From: Siphonodentalium dalli
Lineage: Eukaryota; Mollusca; Scaphopoda; Gadilida; Siphonodentaliidae
DNA length: 64,000 bases
Assembly (NCBI GenBank): GCA_032622095.1
Contig: CP136069.1
Span: 201,110,690 to 201,174,689 of the forward strand
Reading direction: 5' to 3'
Below the pieces are notes generated by a model. It worked only from the letters and a program-made list of their open reading frames with translations, had not been told where the DNA came from and did not search any database. Position numbers and translations under genes: made by a program. Below are positions 32,188-44,495 of the stretch, piece after piece (the stretch's first letter is position 1; each line of letters begins with the position of its first letter).

Positions 32188-32680
32188 GATTATTCTCCAT
32201 TTCTATTTTATCACCCTACCGGAGTGTTTCACATCACTTTAAGATTATTCTCCATTTCTATGTTATCACCCTACCGGAGTGTTTCACATCACTTTAAGAT
32301 TATTCTCCATTTCTATGTTAGCACCCTACCTGAGTGTTTCACATCACTTTAAGATTATTCTCCATTCGTATTTGATCACCCTGCCGGAGTGTTTCACATC
32401 ACTTTAAGATTATTCTCCATTTCTATTTTATCACCCTACCGGAATGTTTCACATCACTTTAAGATTATTCTCCATTTCTATGTTATCACCCTACCGGAGT
32501 GTTTCACATCACTTTAAGATTATTCTCCATTTCTATGTTATCACCCTACCTGAGTGTTTCACATCACTTTAAGATTATTCTCCATTCGTATTTGATCACC
32601 CTGCCGGAGTGTTTCACATCACTTTATGATTATTCTCCATTTCTATTGTATCACCCTACCGGAGTGTTTCCCATCACTTT
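32188..32680. repeat. 55-bp minisatellite with four-unit higher-order period
   Basis: Nine units starting AAGATTATTCTCCATT lie at about 32188, 32242, 32296, 32351, 32406, 32460, 32515, 32570 and 32624. Variants repeat every fourth unit: TTTTATC type in 1 and 5 (9 similar), CCGGAG-GTTATC in 2 and 6, CTGAG in 3 and 7, CGTATTTGATC with CCTGCC in 4 and 8. The block of about 220 bp was therefore duplicated as a whole. Confidence 0.92.
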
Positions 32681-33030
32681 AACTGGGATGCACATATCAT
32701 GTGGACTAAACTTCGGGAAATCGAGTATAGTAACTGATCCTCCTATTATGTGTTACGTGTGTTCGAGTTCGAGTTCGACACTCAATATGGAACAATCTAA
32801 CAAACCACGTGGAACGCACATGTCATGTAGTCGTTTACGCATACTCGGCCGCCAATTGTGCTAACACTGCGAATTGCTACCTAAAATTGTATTATAGAGG
32901 TACTTATCGACAAACAAGTGCACCCCACACATTATAATTCACATCCCATTACATTTAATGTTACGGCGTATATTATACTATAAGGACCATAACTTCGAAA
33001 AATGAAAGTGTAAATGACACTGTAGCTTAA
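32681..33030. other. Spacer, nothing recognised
   Basis: Unique-looking sequence between the minisatellite and the family C MITE. Confidence 0.45.
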
Positions 33031-33523
33031 AGGCACGTGAGGCCTTAGTTGTCGAAATATTCATATTTGTTCTATTCACCGTAAACAGAAAAACATTAAA
33101 ACGCATACAGTTTCGTTCATATATACCATGACCATCACGTAAACAGCATGTTATCATAAAGGCCTACTACATTTTACCTAAGCAAGAGCCTGATTGTGTT
33201 ACAGAAGAGAGCACAATGCTACTGGCTAATCACACACAAATGGCATACACGCTCTTTATTAGTTCCATATCAGGAATTCACCAACAAAGAACGCTCTTTA
33301 TGCTTACCATCATAATATAAACAAACACCAGAAAAGTAACTTTTTATGATTATGTTTACATAACAATGGTCAAACATTTGACAATAACATACTGTTTATG
33401 CAATATTTATTATTTGTATACGGACAAAGTCTGTCTACATTTTGATGTTCTTTCTGTTTGTGGCGGTTTTTGACGGGTGGAAATATTTTCACAGGATACC
33501 CACCGCCAAGGCCAACCGTACCT
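33031..33523 (+). mobile_element. TTAA-flanked MITE, family C, copy 2
   Basis: 493 bp, AGGCACGTGAGGCCT to AGGCCAACCGTACCT, with TTAA at 33027-33030 and 33524-33527. Highly similar to copies at 29173, 38616, 51033 and 61148. Confidence 0.93.
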
Positions 33524-33527
33524 TTAA

Positions 33528-34660
33528 CTTGAAGAGGGCCCCAAAGGATTTAGTCATCAATCCAAGATGTCTGACAGCAGCCATGTTTTCATCGGAGATT
33601 GTTAAAAAAATAGCTTCCATCGAGAGGTGATGGTAAACATGACTGTATTAAAACAGTTATCCGATAATTGTGGGTTATAGGGTGTATACCGATGGATTGA
33701 AGTGTTACATCCAAAATGGCCACCACGAATATCCATATGAAGTTTGGTGAGGATCGTGTGATGAATGTGTCCTGTAGTCTGTGCCGAAGGTTTTAGCAAT
33801 GCAGGCAAGACGTAACATTCATGTTAATCGCCAGGGGCCATGTTTTTAACGAAACTCGGGACAATATTATGGTTTTCATTTAGTGGTTAACCCGATTGTG
33901 ACGATCGGATGAGGTATGTGGTGTGGCCTCTAGGGTGTGCCGAGAATATAGAGGGTTTAAGAGTGATGGCGACCACGTTTATGATCGTTCAAATTCAATC
34001 AAGTCCATTTGGAGGTGATCCTAGACATGCCTGTGCATTTTCAAAACATTCTTTTAACACATGTAGGCTGCAGGGTGTTCCGATCGATTTAATGTAAAAT
34101 TCAAGATGATTACTGGCGGCCATTTTATTCTAACGAATTTTGGAAACGAAATTGACGGTTCCCTTCAAGAGGACACTGCGAAGATCCATATGGAGTTTGG
34201 TTACGATCGGATGAATAATGTACAGAATGATATAGTCATGAAAAGTTCCATTACGCAATAAGGGACGCAACTCTGTAAAACATTGATGGGTGAAACCCAC
34301 TATTTATGAAAACTCTTTCCTCCATGTCGGCCCATCAATATACTTAAAATCGTTCAAATTGATTTGACAATGACCAAGATATAGAGTTTCAAATTTGTGA
34401 CTGATGGACAGAGGGACTCACGGGCGAACGGGGCCCATTTCTACATCCCGCCAAACTTCATTTGCGGGGGGGGGGGGGGAGGGGGCACATAAATGCGTTC
34501 AGGCTGGTGTAAGCACGATTCTCGCTAAAAGTATTATTGAACATGTATTTTCTCATTACGACTTACACGAAGCATGTTAATATTGATCTGCGAACGACTA
34601 TACATCGTCGGCGGTTGTGGCAGAGGCACATAAACGTGACGTTCGTCTTGTGCTTCAGGA
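33528..34660. other. Non-coding stretch with diverged repeats
   Basis: Degenerate repeats of the type AATATCCATATGAAGTTTGGT (33726) and AGATCCATATGGAGTTTGGT (34183) recur. A G run lies at 34466-34477. No gene seen. Confidence 0.4.
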
Positions 34661-34735
34661 ATAATAATAATAATAATAATAATATTTGTATAGCGCTTAT
34701 CCCCAATAAGCGGGCCCTAAGCGCTTGACATAAAC
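34661..34735. repeat. (AAT)n microsatellite with AGCGCTT hairpin
   Basis: Repeated AAT is followed by ATTTGTATAGCGCTTATCCC and an inverted GGGCCCTAAGCGCTT. This AAT-AGCGCTT arrangement is common in marine invertebrate genomes, as the end of a dispersed repeat. Confidence 0.65.
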
Positions 34736-34740
34736 ATAAA

Positions 34741-35028
34741 TCCTTTTTTTAACACTTTTTACCATTTTTTCTTACATTCTTTAACAATTTTATAATTTTT
34801 AATGTGTTAAGCCAATGCATTCCCTTATATATGCGAGGCGACCTATGGTCGACTCGCATATATAAGAGAATGCATTGGCACAGGGCATAACTATAACCAT
34901 CACAATGTGGTAAATGAGCCGGTTCCAATGATATCCATATTTGTATGGTTTTATTGAGACAGACCCAAGATAATTTAGGCTGTTGCAGCTTTATTTGGCC
35001 GTTTTTGGCCGGTTTGTTGGGTAATTGG
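34741..35028 (-). mobile_element. Hairpin MITE, family A, partial
   Basis: Only one 69-bp hairpin remains (34811-34879). The sequence then runs through the family's inner segment (reverse of TATCATTGGAACCGG) to a slightly mutated terminus before TTAA at 35029-35032. The other half is missing. Confidence 0.82.
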
Positions 35029-35032
35029 TTAA

Positions 35033-35586
35033 ACAGCGACCCTTAACTTTAATCGACATCACCGACAGACATCGACCCGCCGCCATTAGATCGTGCCATG
35101 CATATCTACTCTGGCTAACGCCCATATATATCATATTCCTCCAGTAGAACAGATGGAAATTTTTAAATTTTGACATGGAACCTTAAAAGTCGAAAACATA
35201 ACTCGGGGAATATATATATGTATTAGTTATTATCTTTCCTTACTATATGTACTTCATTGTAGGTGAAGGTACCTATTCGAAATTACATGCTTTTATGCGA
35301 CTTTTGTGAGCTGATATCGCAGTAAACATTGAATTAACTACCCAAGAGAAATTCATTAATTGTAAGCGACACAAAGTCACCTAAATCGTGAAATTTATAT
35401 TTGGAACCTGTATTATTGTTATAATTTTTGTAAAATATACTCTCCTAGATGGAGCAAATAAAGATATATACAGATATTAACGAAGACAAATGATCCCCGC
35501 GTTATTTATCGACTTTATCCAGGTTTTTACAGGTGGAATATGAACTCTACTGGCGTTAGCCAGAGTAGATATTCGTGGCATGATTT
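35033..35586. other. Spacer, nothing recognised
   Basis: No gene or repeat seen. Confidence 0.45.
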
Positions 35587-36039
35587 AGGTTACACTGGTG
35601 TAAATAAGCTTCCGAGTGACATCTAGCGGATGCGGGATGAATATATAGGAGATAATAAAATAGACACTGGGCCCTGGTTGGTCAATAGCCTTGTGTGCTT
35701 TTTGCATATAAAAATCATCACACCTCTTCCCTATGATTTCCCATAGGTAAAATAGCCATTGGCACAGGAATTAACCCTCTGTAGTGAAGTTTGAATTGTT
35801 TGGTGTGCATGGTCTAAAATATGACAGTTCTGACACAGTTCTGACACTAGTTACGAAGACACAAGATTTAAAGGAGATTTCCCTGCTAGACAGACATGAT
35901 TTTTGTGAGCAAAAAGTTTCCCTAAATGTCATCTTTTCAGATTTAAAGAAAATTTTGGACCCAAAGTTTATATTGCCAACAGTATACGCTAAAACGTTAG
36001 TACTGAGGCCTATGGAAAACATTTTCACCAATGTAACCT
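35587..36039. mobile_element. MITE, family D, copy 1
   Basis: 453 bp, with start AGGTTACACTGGTGTAAA and end ACCAATGTAACCT forming an inverted repeat. Copy 2 lies 1.35 kb away. The interior contains a frame shared with copy 2 (TLVTKTQDLK, DPKFILPTVYAKTL). A target duplication could not be defined. Confidence 0.82.
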
Positions 36040-36938
36040 AAAGGGAACAATGAGCTTTTAGGCCTTTTTGATTCCTGGGAGTCACTTTAAAGTATTTTAT
36101 GCATTTTTAACAGCCTGGTCTTTCAGTCCAATGAATCTCTCATGCATGGTGTAGCTATTCTTGCTGCTGGTGTCTTCTTTCACTTACATCAGCCCAAAAT
36201 ATAGTATGATTTTTCATAAAAAATGCCAATTTTTCAAAGTTTTTTCTAATTTGTTCAAGGTGGTAATAGTCACATGATAATTAAAATAACCCACAACATG
36301 AGCATGTCAATGACACACATATCAATTGTTATAAGAAGGTAATCTAAAAAGAATTTGGTATTTTATAGCCAGTGATATACAGATATATATCATACAAGTT
36401 TGTCATTTCCACTGATGGGTATGGCCATTTGAAGGTTAATAGCACTAACACTTGGACACACTTAAGATAATGCTTCAGCATTTCAAAGAGAGCATATCTT
36501 TGTTCAACTAATTTAATATACAACCACATCCAGTTATATTGGATCACCCTTGCAGACCTGAAAATGTCATAGTTTAGTCTTCCATGTGCTGACAAAGCCA
36601 TGTGCTTGATGCTCAGCTGATCAGATGTGGACTCAATGACCTCACATCACCAGAAGTTCTCTCATGGAAAGAATCTTGTACAGTCTTCCATAGCTGATAC
36701 AAGTTTGCAACACCAGACCCCAAAAACTGTGTGAAAATGGGGCCTGCCCATGACTTGTGGTGTAAAATTGTGCCTTTTTATGAACAATGTGTTAAAGGGG
36801 GTGGGGTTAAATTGTGTGTGATAAATAAAGAACCACATAAGTGATATTGTTTTTGAACACATTTTTTCCGTTGATGGGCAATACTGAAGAAATGTCGGGA
36901 GTTTACAATTATTCCGCGAAAGAGCGGGCTATCGCTTT
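36040..36938. other. Spacer between family D MITEs, nothing recognised
   Basis: AT-rich sequence with no gene supported. Confidence 0.45.
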
Positions 36939-37394
36939 AGGTTACACTTGTGTAAATAAGGTTCCGAGTGACATCTATATAGCGGATGCGGGAGGAATAT
37001 ATAGGAGATAATAAAATATTCACTGGGCCCTGATTGGTCAATAGCCTTGTGTGCTTTTTGAATCAAAAAATCATCACACCTCTTCCTTGTGATTTCCCAT
37101 AGGTAAAATAGCCATTGGCACAGGAATTAACCCTCTGTAGCGAAGTTTGAATTTTTTGGTGTGGTCTAAAATATGACAGTTTTTTTTTATGCGGTTCTGA
37201 CACTAGTTACGAAAACACAAGATTTAAAGGCGAATTCCCTGCTAGACAGACAAGATTTTTTTGCGCAAAAAGTTTCCCCAAATGTCAATTTTTCAGATTT
37301 ACAGAAAATGTTGGACCCAAAGTTTATATTGCCAACAGTATACGCTAAAACGTTAGCACTGAGGCCTATGGAAACATTTACACCAGTGTAACCT
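36939..37394. mobile_element. MITE, family D, copy 2
   Basis: 456 bp, AGGTTACACTTGTGTAAA to TTTACACCAGTGTAACCT. Same orientation as copy 1 and clearly homologous over its full length. Confidence 0.83.
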
Positions 37395-38075
37395 TTACAC
37401 TTTCCTCGGTAGCCATGCGTGCACAGAAGCGAATTGACGAGTCATACAATACACTAAACTGACCAGGATGCATCACTTAGTTGTCATAAAGACATATGGA
37501 GTTGAACACACCGAAAGTATATTAAACTGGATGACCCGCTGCATATTTGCATCTGATAAACCACATGGACAATCTCTCCTATTGTCAATTGAATGACTAA
37601 TTTGCAATAAATACCAGCGTTATGCCAAATATGGTGTAGTATGTCAATCGGTACAACGTATAAGTGACGTAGATTGACATGTGATCACACCTTACGTCCC
37701 CGGAACACGAGGCTGACTAATTTATCTTCAAAAAGTGCGAGCGAATTAATCAAACACAATGAATTTAATGTTGTCAGTATCAGGGTATTTTAGTCGTTAA
37801 ACTCATTGATACAAATGTAAAGTTGGTATAACATATAAGTGGGGTATACACTATAAGTGGCATGTGTTGCCCTACACTTGCGAACTGTACGGCCTGGCTT
37901 ATTTTGCTATAAACCCACACATTATACCTTTGTGCGATCACTGCAGTGAACGAGCTAATGGTAAAAGCACTGAATCTCGATTCTAACTGCATGTTGTACG
38001 ATTTTCGTATCATTTATTGAAATAATTTTTGTTTTGTTTTTTTAAATAATTTATTAAATTTATTAAATTTATTAA

Positions 38076-38078
<3 letters not shown>
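37395..38078. other. Spacer, nothing recognised
   Basis: Ends in a short TTTATTAAA repeat leading into the TA microsatellite. Confidence 0.45.

Positions 38079-38155
<77 letters not shown>
38079..38155. repeat. (TA)n microsatellite
   Basis: About 38 uninterrupted TA units. Confidence 0.97.
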
Positions 38156-38161
<6 letters not shown>

Positions 38162-38615
38162 CATGTAGTATTGCATACATAACACAAAACATATACTGAC
38201 ATAATACTACGAGATAGGGAGGGTGGGGTCACTGGCACTCCAACTTGTTCTCTCTCATCCCCTCGGTCTCTCTGTCATCCTCTCTCCCTATCTCTATATC
38301 TCTCACTCTGGCTTAAACGAAAATATCTCCATTCTAATTGTTCGATGCTAATGGTTTTATATTAATTTCTAAATCAATTAGTTTAATAAATTTAAAATTG
38401 AACAGATTAAATATTCATAAGATATTAAAACTGTCCCGGGAGACTCTCCTCGTTTTAGTGGATAATTGATCTCGTTTTGATTGTATGAATTTCTTTGTTC
38501 TTAGCAAGCAGTTATTAAAGGTTTGATGTGTTCACATTCATTTTGGAATATAATATATGTTGATGCGCAAGCAACACACGTGGCTCCCATATGGATATAT
38601 GATGTGGCTGATTAA
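38156..38615. other. Spacer with CTCTC-rich patch
   Basis: A pyrimidine-rich stretch (about 38248-38310). No gene seen. Confidence 0.45.
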
Positions 38616-39109
38616 AGGTACGGTTGGCCTTGGCGGTGGGTATCCTGTGAAAATATTTCCACCCGTCAAAAACCGCCATTAACAGAAAGAACATCAAAAT
38701 GTAGACAGACTTTGTCCGTATACAAATAAGAACTATCGCATAAACAGTATGTTATTGTCAAATGTTTGACCATTGTTATGTAAACAAAAGCATAAAAAGT
38801 AACTTCTCTGGTCTTTGTTTATATTATGATGGTAAACATAAAGAGCGTGCTTTGTTGGTGAATTCCTGCTAAGGAACTAATAAAGAGCGTTTATGCCATT
38901 TGTGTGTGATTAGCCAGTAGCATTGTGCTCTCTTTTGTAACACAATCAGGCTCTTGCTTAGGTAAAATATAGTAGGTCTTTATGATAACATGCTGTTTAC
39001 GTGATGGTCATGGTATATATGAACGAAACTGTATGCGTTTTAATGTTTTTCTGTTTACGGTGAATAGAACAAATATGAATATTTTCGACAACTAAGGCCT
39101 CACGTGCCT
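38616..39109 (-). mobile_element. TTAA-flanked MITE, family C, copy 3
   Basis: 494 bp between TTAA at 38612-38615 and 39110-39113. Starts AGGTACGGTTGGCCT and ends AGGCCTCACGTGCCT. Confidence 0.93.
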
Positions 39110-39113
39110 TTAA

Positions 39114-40728
39114 CTAATTCGAGTCCTTAATGTTTATTGTTGAACCGGACGTGGAAATAAGCATGGATCATGCGTTTGTACGGTTCTCACGATGACTAAA
39201 CATAATTAAGACCTGTACCAACACAGACTGCCAATTTCGTACCGCGTTGTCAAACCAACTTAAATAAACGTATTTAGCACAAATCGATCCCCCGAGTGAA
39301 TTTGTATAATCAAGATACAATTGCAAGTCACTGCGATGTGGGGTGACAAATCTGTTTAATTTAAGATCTTTATTTTCAGCTGAATTGAATGAAGGTTATT
39401 TCGCCAGTTTGTGTGAAGCAGCATTTAGTGTGTTTATGTACCTCTGATATGGGGTCACATTCATCAGTTAGCGTTAAATTTGAATAAAACATTAAGGGGT
39501 TTCAAAGCCTGAACTATGTCAGAAGGTGTGACGTTTAGTTGGATCTACCTTAATTGTTAAGCTATTACACCACACGAAGGAATCAGGCAATTCTTCAAGG
39601 ATTGTCCACTTATAAATGGACAATCGGTACCTAAAATGGTCATTAATAAATGGACAATCCAACCACGCGTGGCACGCGAGCTTGGGATTGTCCACTAAAT
39701 GAAGACATTGTTTGCTAATCCTGCATGTTAGCTTCATATTTAATATGAAGGGCAATAACTCTATAAATAATATTAATTTGCTAAATAACGGTGATTTGTA
39801 TGAGAAGAAGTGTTTTTGACGAAATAACGGAGATATCTGAAGAAGAGTCGTTGACGAAATAACGGAAATATTCGAAGAAGTGTTTTTAGAATGGATATTT
39901 TGGGAACAAGTTGAGTGGAAATGAACCTAAAATATAATAATAGGGTGAAATGGCAGTTTAATTGAGTTCAAAACTGCTTCCAGAATATCATGTCAGTTGT
40001 GTGCCAACACATTGCGATAAGCCATCACCATGAACTGTTACATCAAGGAACTAGCGCATATGACGGTATTCAGGTCAGTCCACTCAAGCTGGGAGAAATC
40101 AACGATTATAATAGGCCACAGTGTTAGATATAGCTGGCAAGCTGTGAATTGGGCTATGGACTTGTTAACTAACAGTGAGGCTAAAACTCATATCAGCCCA
40201 AAGCTTTATATCAATTCTTGCAAAACGGATCGATGATCACCATTTTTCAGCACACACTGAACATAATGTTGAAATTTTTGAAGCAATATTGAACTCAATT
40301 AAATTGCCATTCGACCTTTTTACTAACACATCAGTTATTCATTCCACTATTTTCGACACTGTTAGTGTTATATACTAGCTTGGTCTTCGTATATGCTATA
40401 TTCCTTAATATGCTGTACTAGCTTAACAATTAAGTAGGCCCATCTACACTGTCCACCTCCTGACAGAGATCAGGTGTGACTTCCCACAAAGGCATATAAA
40501 GACATATTGTGGTTAGGGTTATGGTTCTGGTTAGGGTTAAGGATATCGGTATTCCATGTGAAGCATCAGTTAGTGTGTACATGCATACCTCCGATATGGG
40601 TGACATTCACATTCATCAGTTAGCTTTATATTTGAATACAACATTAAGGGGCTATCCCGTGCCACGTGTGTTAAGTTTTGCACGAAATATTGGTGATATT
40701 TTCAAGCAGCATTTTGGTATGTATTCAA
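39114..40728. other. Non-coding stretch with minor repeats
   Basis: Contains a hairpin GATTGTCCACTTATAAATGG-ACAATC (39599-39626) with further GGACAATCC/GGATTGTCC copies to 39694. Also a diverged direct repeat (39428-39503 and 40568-40654, both with ATTCATCAGTTAGC and AACATTAAGGGG) and a short TTAGGG-like patch (40513-40545). No gene supported. Confidence 0.5.
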
Positions 40729-41365
40729 TCTCATATATATTTTGAAGACCTCTGTCTGTCTGTCTGTCTGTTTGTTTGTCTGTCTGTCTGTCATTAATAC
40801 AAATCTACGATTCTCGACCGATCGGGACGAAACTTGGTACTTGTGTGTAGTTTGACCAGGCGGTGGACGTTGTCGTATTGTCGAGCCCGTGCTGCGCCCG
40901 CTTCGCGCATGCGCAGACGAGATCTCGGAAACGGGTGGAGCTATCGACTTGAAATTTGGTATGTGAATGTATCTTGCCCCGAATACGAATTTTATCGGGT
41001 CGCCGAGCCCGTGCGACGCCAGCTTCGCGCATTTGCAGACGAGATCTCTTGAAATGGGTGGAGCTATCGACTTTAAATTTGGTATGTGAATGTATCTTGC
41101 CCCGGATACGAATTTTATCTGGTCGCCGAGCCCGTGCGACGCCAGCTTCGCGCATGCGCAGACGAGATCTCGGAAACTGGTGGAGCTATCGACTTGAAAT
41201 TTGGTATGTGGATGTATCTTGCCCCGGATACGAATTTTATCGGGTCGCCGAGGCCGTGCGACGCCAGCTTCGCGTATGCGCAGACCAGATCTCGGAAACG
41301 GGTTGAGCCATCGACTTGAAATTTGGTTTTTGAATAGCCCGGACAACGTCGGGCTCACCGGATAG
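40729..41365 (+). mobile_element. Helitron, family 1, plus copy
   Basis: TCTCATATATATTTTGAAG, a TCTG microsatellite, the leader, four diverged core repeats, hairpin AGCCCGGACAACGTCGGGCT and ATAG (mutated CTAG) at 41362-41365. Flanking bases are A (40728) and T (41366), the expected Helitron target. Confidence 0.9.
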
Positions 41366-42092
41366 TATGATATAAATGACTCACTGCATAGTCGAGATAA
41401 TGACCCCATCAAGTTATGCGATCGGTCCCTAAGGATGTGTAGTAAACGTATTAGTGTACCATGATTGTGTTACAGCGCACAAATGAGAACAAAAGACCTC
41501 GGTTTTCGACGCAAAAGGTATGTGAAGTTACCTGTTCCATACATAATGGTCACTTCATTCTAATAAGAAAACATACTCTACTTCAATGTGCAATTTCTAC
41601 TTTTAATGACATTCGAATTTATTACTCGATGCCTGTTAGCATATTCACTGCCACGTGTGTTACATAGCTCTGCCATGTGTGTTGCACGTGATAAACCATT
41701 ATCATTTTCAATCAGTTTATTCATAAGAAGAGAGGTGCATGCCATTAAAAGACACAAACAAAGCCCATTATTGACGAACAACATCATTAGACAGAAAGTA
41801 TTTGTTCACAATTCATTTAACTATTTAAGCAAAGCTAGCTGCGGCGAATACTTTGGTTAAGTTTTCTTAAACCACTAAAATGTGAGACCATATTACTGGT
41901 ATATATGTGATGTACGGTATGTGACTGAAATGAACACATCTGCCCAGCTCAATGGATGTTCAAAGTTTAAAATTGAACCCAGTTGTTGCCCACCCTTGTC
42001 GTGTTCCAGAATCGGATTGATTTATGAATGCCCGAATGACTTATGACACCAATAACCTAGATATTGTGAAGGTGTAATATACACTGTAATAC
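41366..42092. other. Spacer, nothing recognised
   Basis: No gene or repeat seen. Confidence 0.45.
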
Positions 42093-42096
42093 TTAA

Positions 42097-42545
42097 CCCT
42101 CTACCCAACAAAACGCCGAGAAAAATAGCCCAAATGAATCTGCAACAGCCTAAATTATCTTGGGTCTTTCTCAATGGAACCATACAAATAGGGATATCAT
42201 TGGAACCGGCTCATTGACCATATTGTTATAGTTACAGTTATACCCTGTGCCAGTGCATTCTCTTATATATGCGAGTCGACAATAGGTCGCCTCGCATATA
42301 TAAGAGAATGCATTGGCCTAAAAAAAACACTTTTTACCATTTTGTCTTACATTATTTAACAATTTTATAATTTTTTCTTACATTTTTTAACAATTTTTAT
42401 AATATTTTTCTACATTCTTTGACAATTTTATCATTTTTAATATGTGTTAAGCCAATGCATTCTCTTCTATATGCGAGGCGACGTATGGTCGACTCGCATG
42501 TATATGAGACTGCATTGGCACAGGGCCGTTTTGTTGGGTAAAGGG
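42097..42545 (+). mobile_element. Hairpin MITE, family A, complete copy
   Basis: 449 bp between TTAA at 42093-42096 and 42546-42549. Ends are CCCTCTACCCAACAAAACG and the inverted form of CCCTTTACCCAACAAAACGG. TTAA with CCC...GGG ends is the piggyBac pattern. Interior: a conserved left segment, hairpin 42249-42317, a tandemly expanded AT-rich linker (TTCTTACATTCTTTAACAAT units), hairpin 42451-42519. Confidence 0.92.
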
Positions 42546-42549
42546 TTAA

Positions 42550-43178
42550 TTCATTGCAACCAAGATGTTGTGTACATAATTGAGATGAGTGTTCTTTCTT
42601 ACTCTGTATCGGGAAGCAACAGAACGCTCTTCACAACTACATGTATATTATATGCTTGCAGAAAAATAGCCACTTTATTTGTGTTCAGAGGCAATCATTC
42701 CTATCACTTTAAATAGTAAACATTCTGGAGCTATGTACAAGTGTAGATTGTATGTAAGTGATCATGACTGGGGTCAGAAATAGTGGGTTTTGTAACTTTT
42801 GTTTGGAAGTACATGTAAAAGATTATTTGCCATTTTACCAGATACAATGAGTCAAACATTTGTCAATACAAAATTAAGACCTGGTGTACACACTTCATCA
42901 GTGCAATTTTAAACCATTTCCTAATTAATATTGATTTGCATTGTCTTTTGGATGACTAAGATCTATTATTGAAAAGATGTGACAGCCCACTAATATAGTG
43001 GATCGTGTTTCAAATGTGTTTTGACACAGAGAGGAGTCTGCGGATCAGTTTTGATATCAATATTATGAATCTCCTTTTGATAATCTGTATGTGGAGGTGT
43101 TAGCCAGACACCCGTATTACGTTCAGTTCAGAACAGGTTCTACTGCTTAGCATTATATGTCAGGAATTGATTAACCAT
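42550..43178. other. Spacer, nothing recognised
   Basis: No gene or repeat seen. Confidence 0.45.
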
Positions 43179-43395
43179 AATGAGATCCCACACCCCCATC
43201 CCGCCACCATAGTATCTTATGCGCCACAGGTGCCCGTATAGAGGCTACTGCCCACATAAATAATAAGCATAATGAGATCCCACCCCCCATCCCGCCACCA
43301 TAGTATCTTATGCGCCACAGGCGCCCGTATAGAGGCTACTGCCCACATACATAATAAGCATAATGAGATCCCACCCAACCCCCCCCCCCCCCCGA
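43179..43395. repeat. Tandem repeat, 91-92 bp, 2.3 units
   Basis: Units begin AATGAGATCCCAC at 43179, 43271 and 43362 and are almost identical. The last is cut short by a C run (43378-43393). Confidence 0.93.
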
Positions 43396-44088
43396 ATGAG
43401 TGTGTGAATCTAGTCTGTTTAGGGATATTAGCAACATCGTTATTCTAGAAACAGCTCTCAGTAGTATTGGACCCAAGTTTTAAATCATTATACGCCCTGT
43501 GTCATTTGTGTAACACACGTGACGTCACGCGTGTTACAAAAAATAAACCATGAATCTGGGCATTAGGGTGTGATCAAGTTCAAAAAGTTTTTCCGTCTGT
43601 GCACGTTTCTACCTTTGAATATCCAATAATGTTAAACATTGTGCAGTATTTCCAGATCTAAATAAAAAATAATTTTAATTATGTCACGTGCGTTACAAGT
43701 AAATGTGAATTTTATGACAAATTTTGTTCTTGATATGCATCATATTTCCAAGTAACAGGCATCCTTACACAATAAGGTGGTCAAAGTTTGTAAAATGACA
43801 TGTGAATCAGCTTGTTAATAGTAAATGTTTTTTTTCCTAGACAGCACCAGCATTTCAGAATGTGTAGGAAAAATAATTGTTTGGCTATAGTAGCCATAAA
43901 TTTAACCACTGACGCATAAGGCATACACATGTACATTCCACATATACACATACTTTTTCCTGATACATTGGATCAACATTATTGAGAACTAGTATAAATT
44001 GTTACCCTGAGTCCAATTTGAATGTTTTGTTTGTGCATCACTTTGCGTGGAATGGCCCTGAGGTATATTAAGACACATAGTGGTTCGG
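43396..44088. other. Spacer, nothing recognised
   Basis: No gene or repeat seen. Confidence 0.4.
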
Positions 44089-44097
44089 GTTACAGAT

Positions 44098-44182
44098 CAA
44101 ACTCCATACAGCGCCCTCTACGCTATCGCTGCGATATATGTATCTCAGCGGAGCGATGGGAGATAACTATGCCTGGAGTTTG
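44098..44182. mobile_element. Miniature element with 9-bp duplication, copy 1
   Basis: 85 bp with inverted ends CAAACTCCA/TGGAGTTTG, flanked by GTTACAGAT (44089-44097) and GTTACGGAT (44183-44191), an 8/9 match. Both halves match, in reverse, the two ends of the 46551 element. A 9-bp duplication is typical of Mutator-like elements. Confidence 0.78.
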
Positions 44183-44191
44183 GTTACGGAT

Positions 44192-44491
44192 ATGGTTATT
44201 AAGGTTATGTCGGTATGTTGTGTGAAACAACAGTTAGTTAATCCTTAATTAAGTATGCATTGTCTATGTATGCAGTTTTAAAGTGGCGTACTCGTTTTAA
44301 ACTGATATATGTTTTAGATTATAGTTTACTCATTTAAACGACACGTCCCTTTGGCAGCCTGCGAGAATCGTCAGCACAACTACAGCTATAATTTCCGTGT
44401 TTGGTGAGGGTATTCTTTTCAAAGTAAATCAGCACATAGGCAATTTGACTATGGGGGCATCCAGTTCGCCATTTTTAGTGGATAATCCCGC
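44192..44491. other. Spacer, nothing recognised
   Basis: No gene or repeat seen. Confidence 0.45.
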
Positions 44492-44495
44492 TTAA

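Noticed and set aside
36344-36862. Minus-strand ORFs between the family D MITEs
   Set aside because: Short, without motifs or repeats, and no splice or promoter support.
38010-38192. ORF of repeated Tyr-Ile
   Set aside because: Translation of the TA microsatellite.
40513-40545. Interstitial telomere-like TTAGGG sequence
   Set aside because: Only two or three imperfect TTAGGG copies, not a telomere repeat tract.
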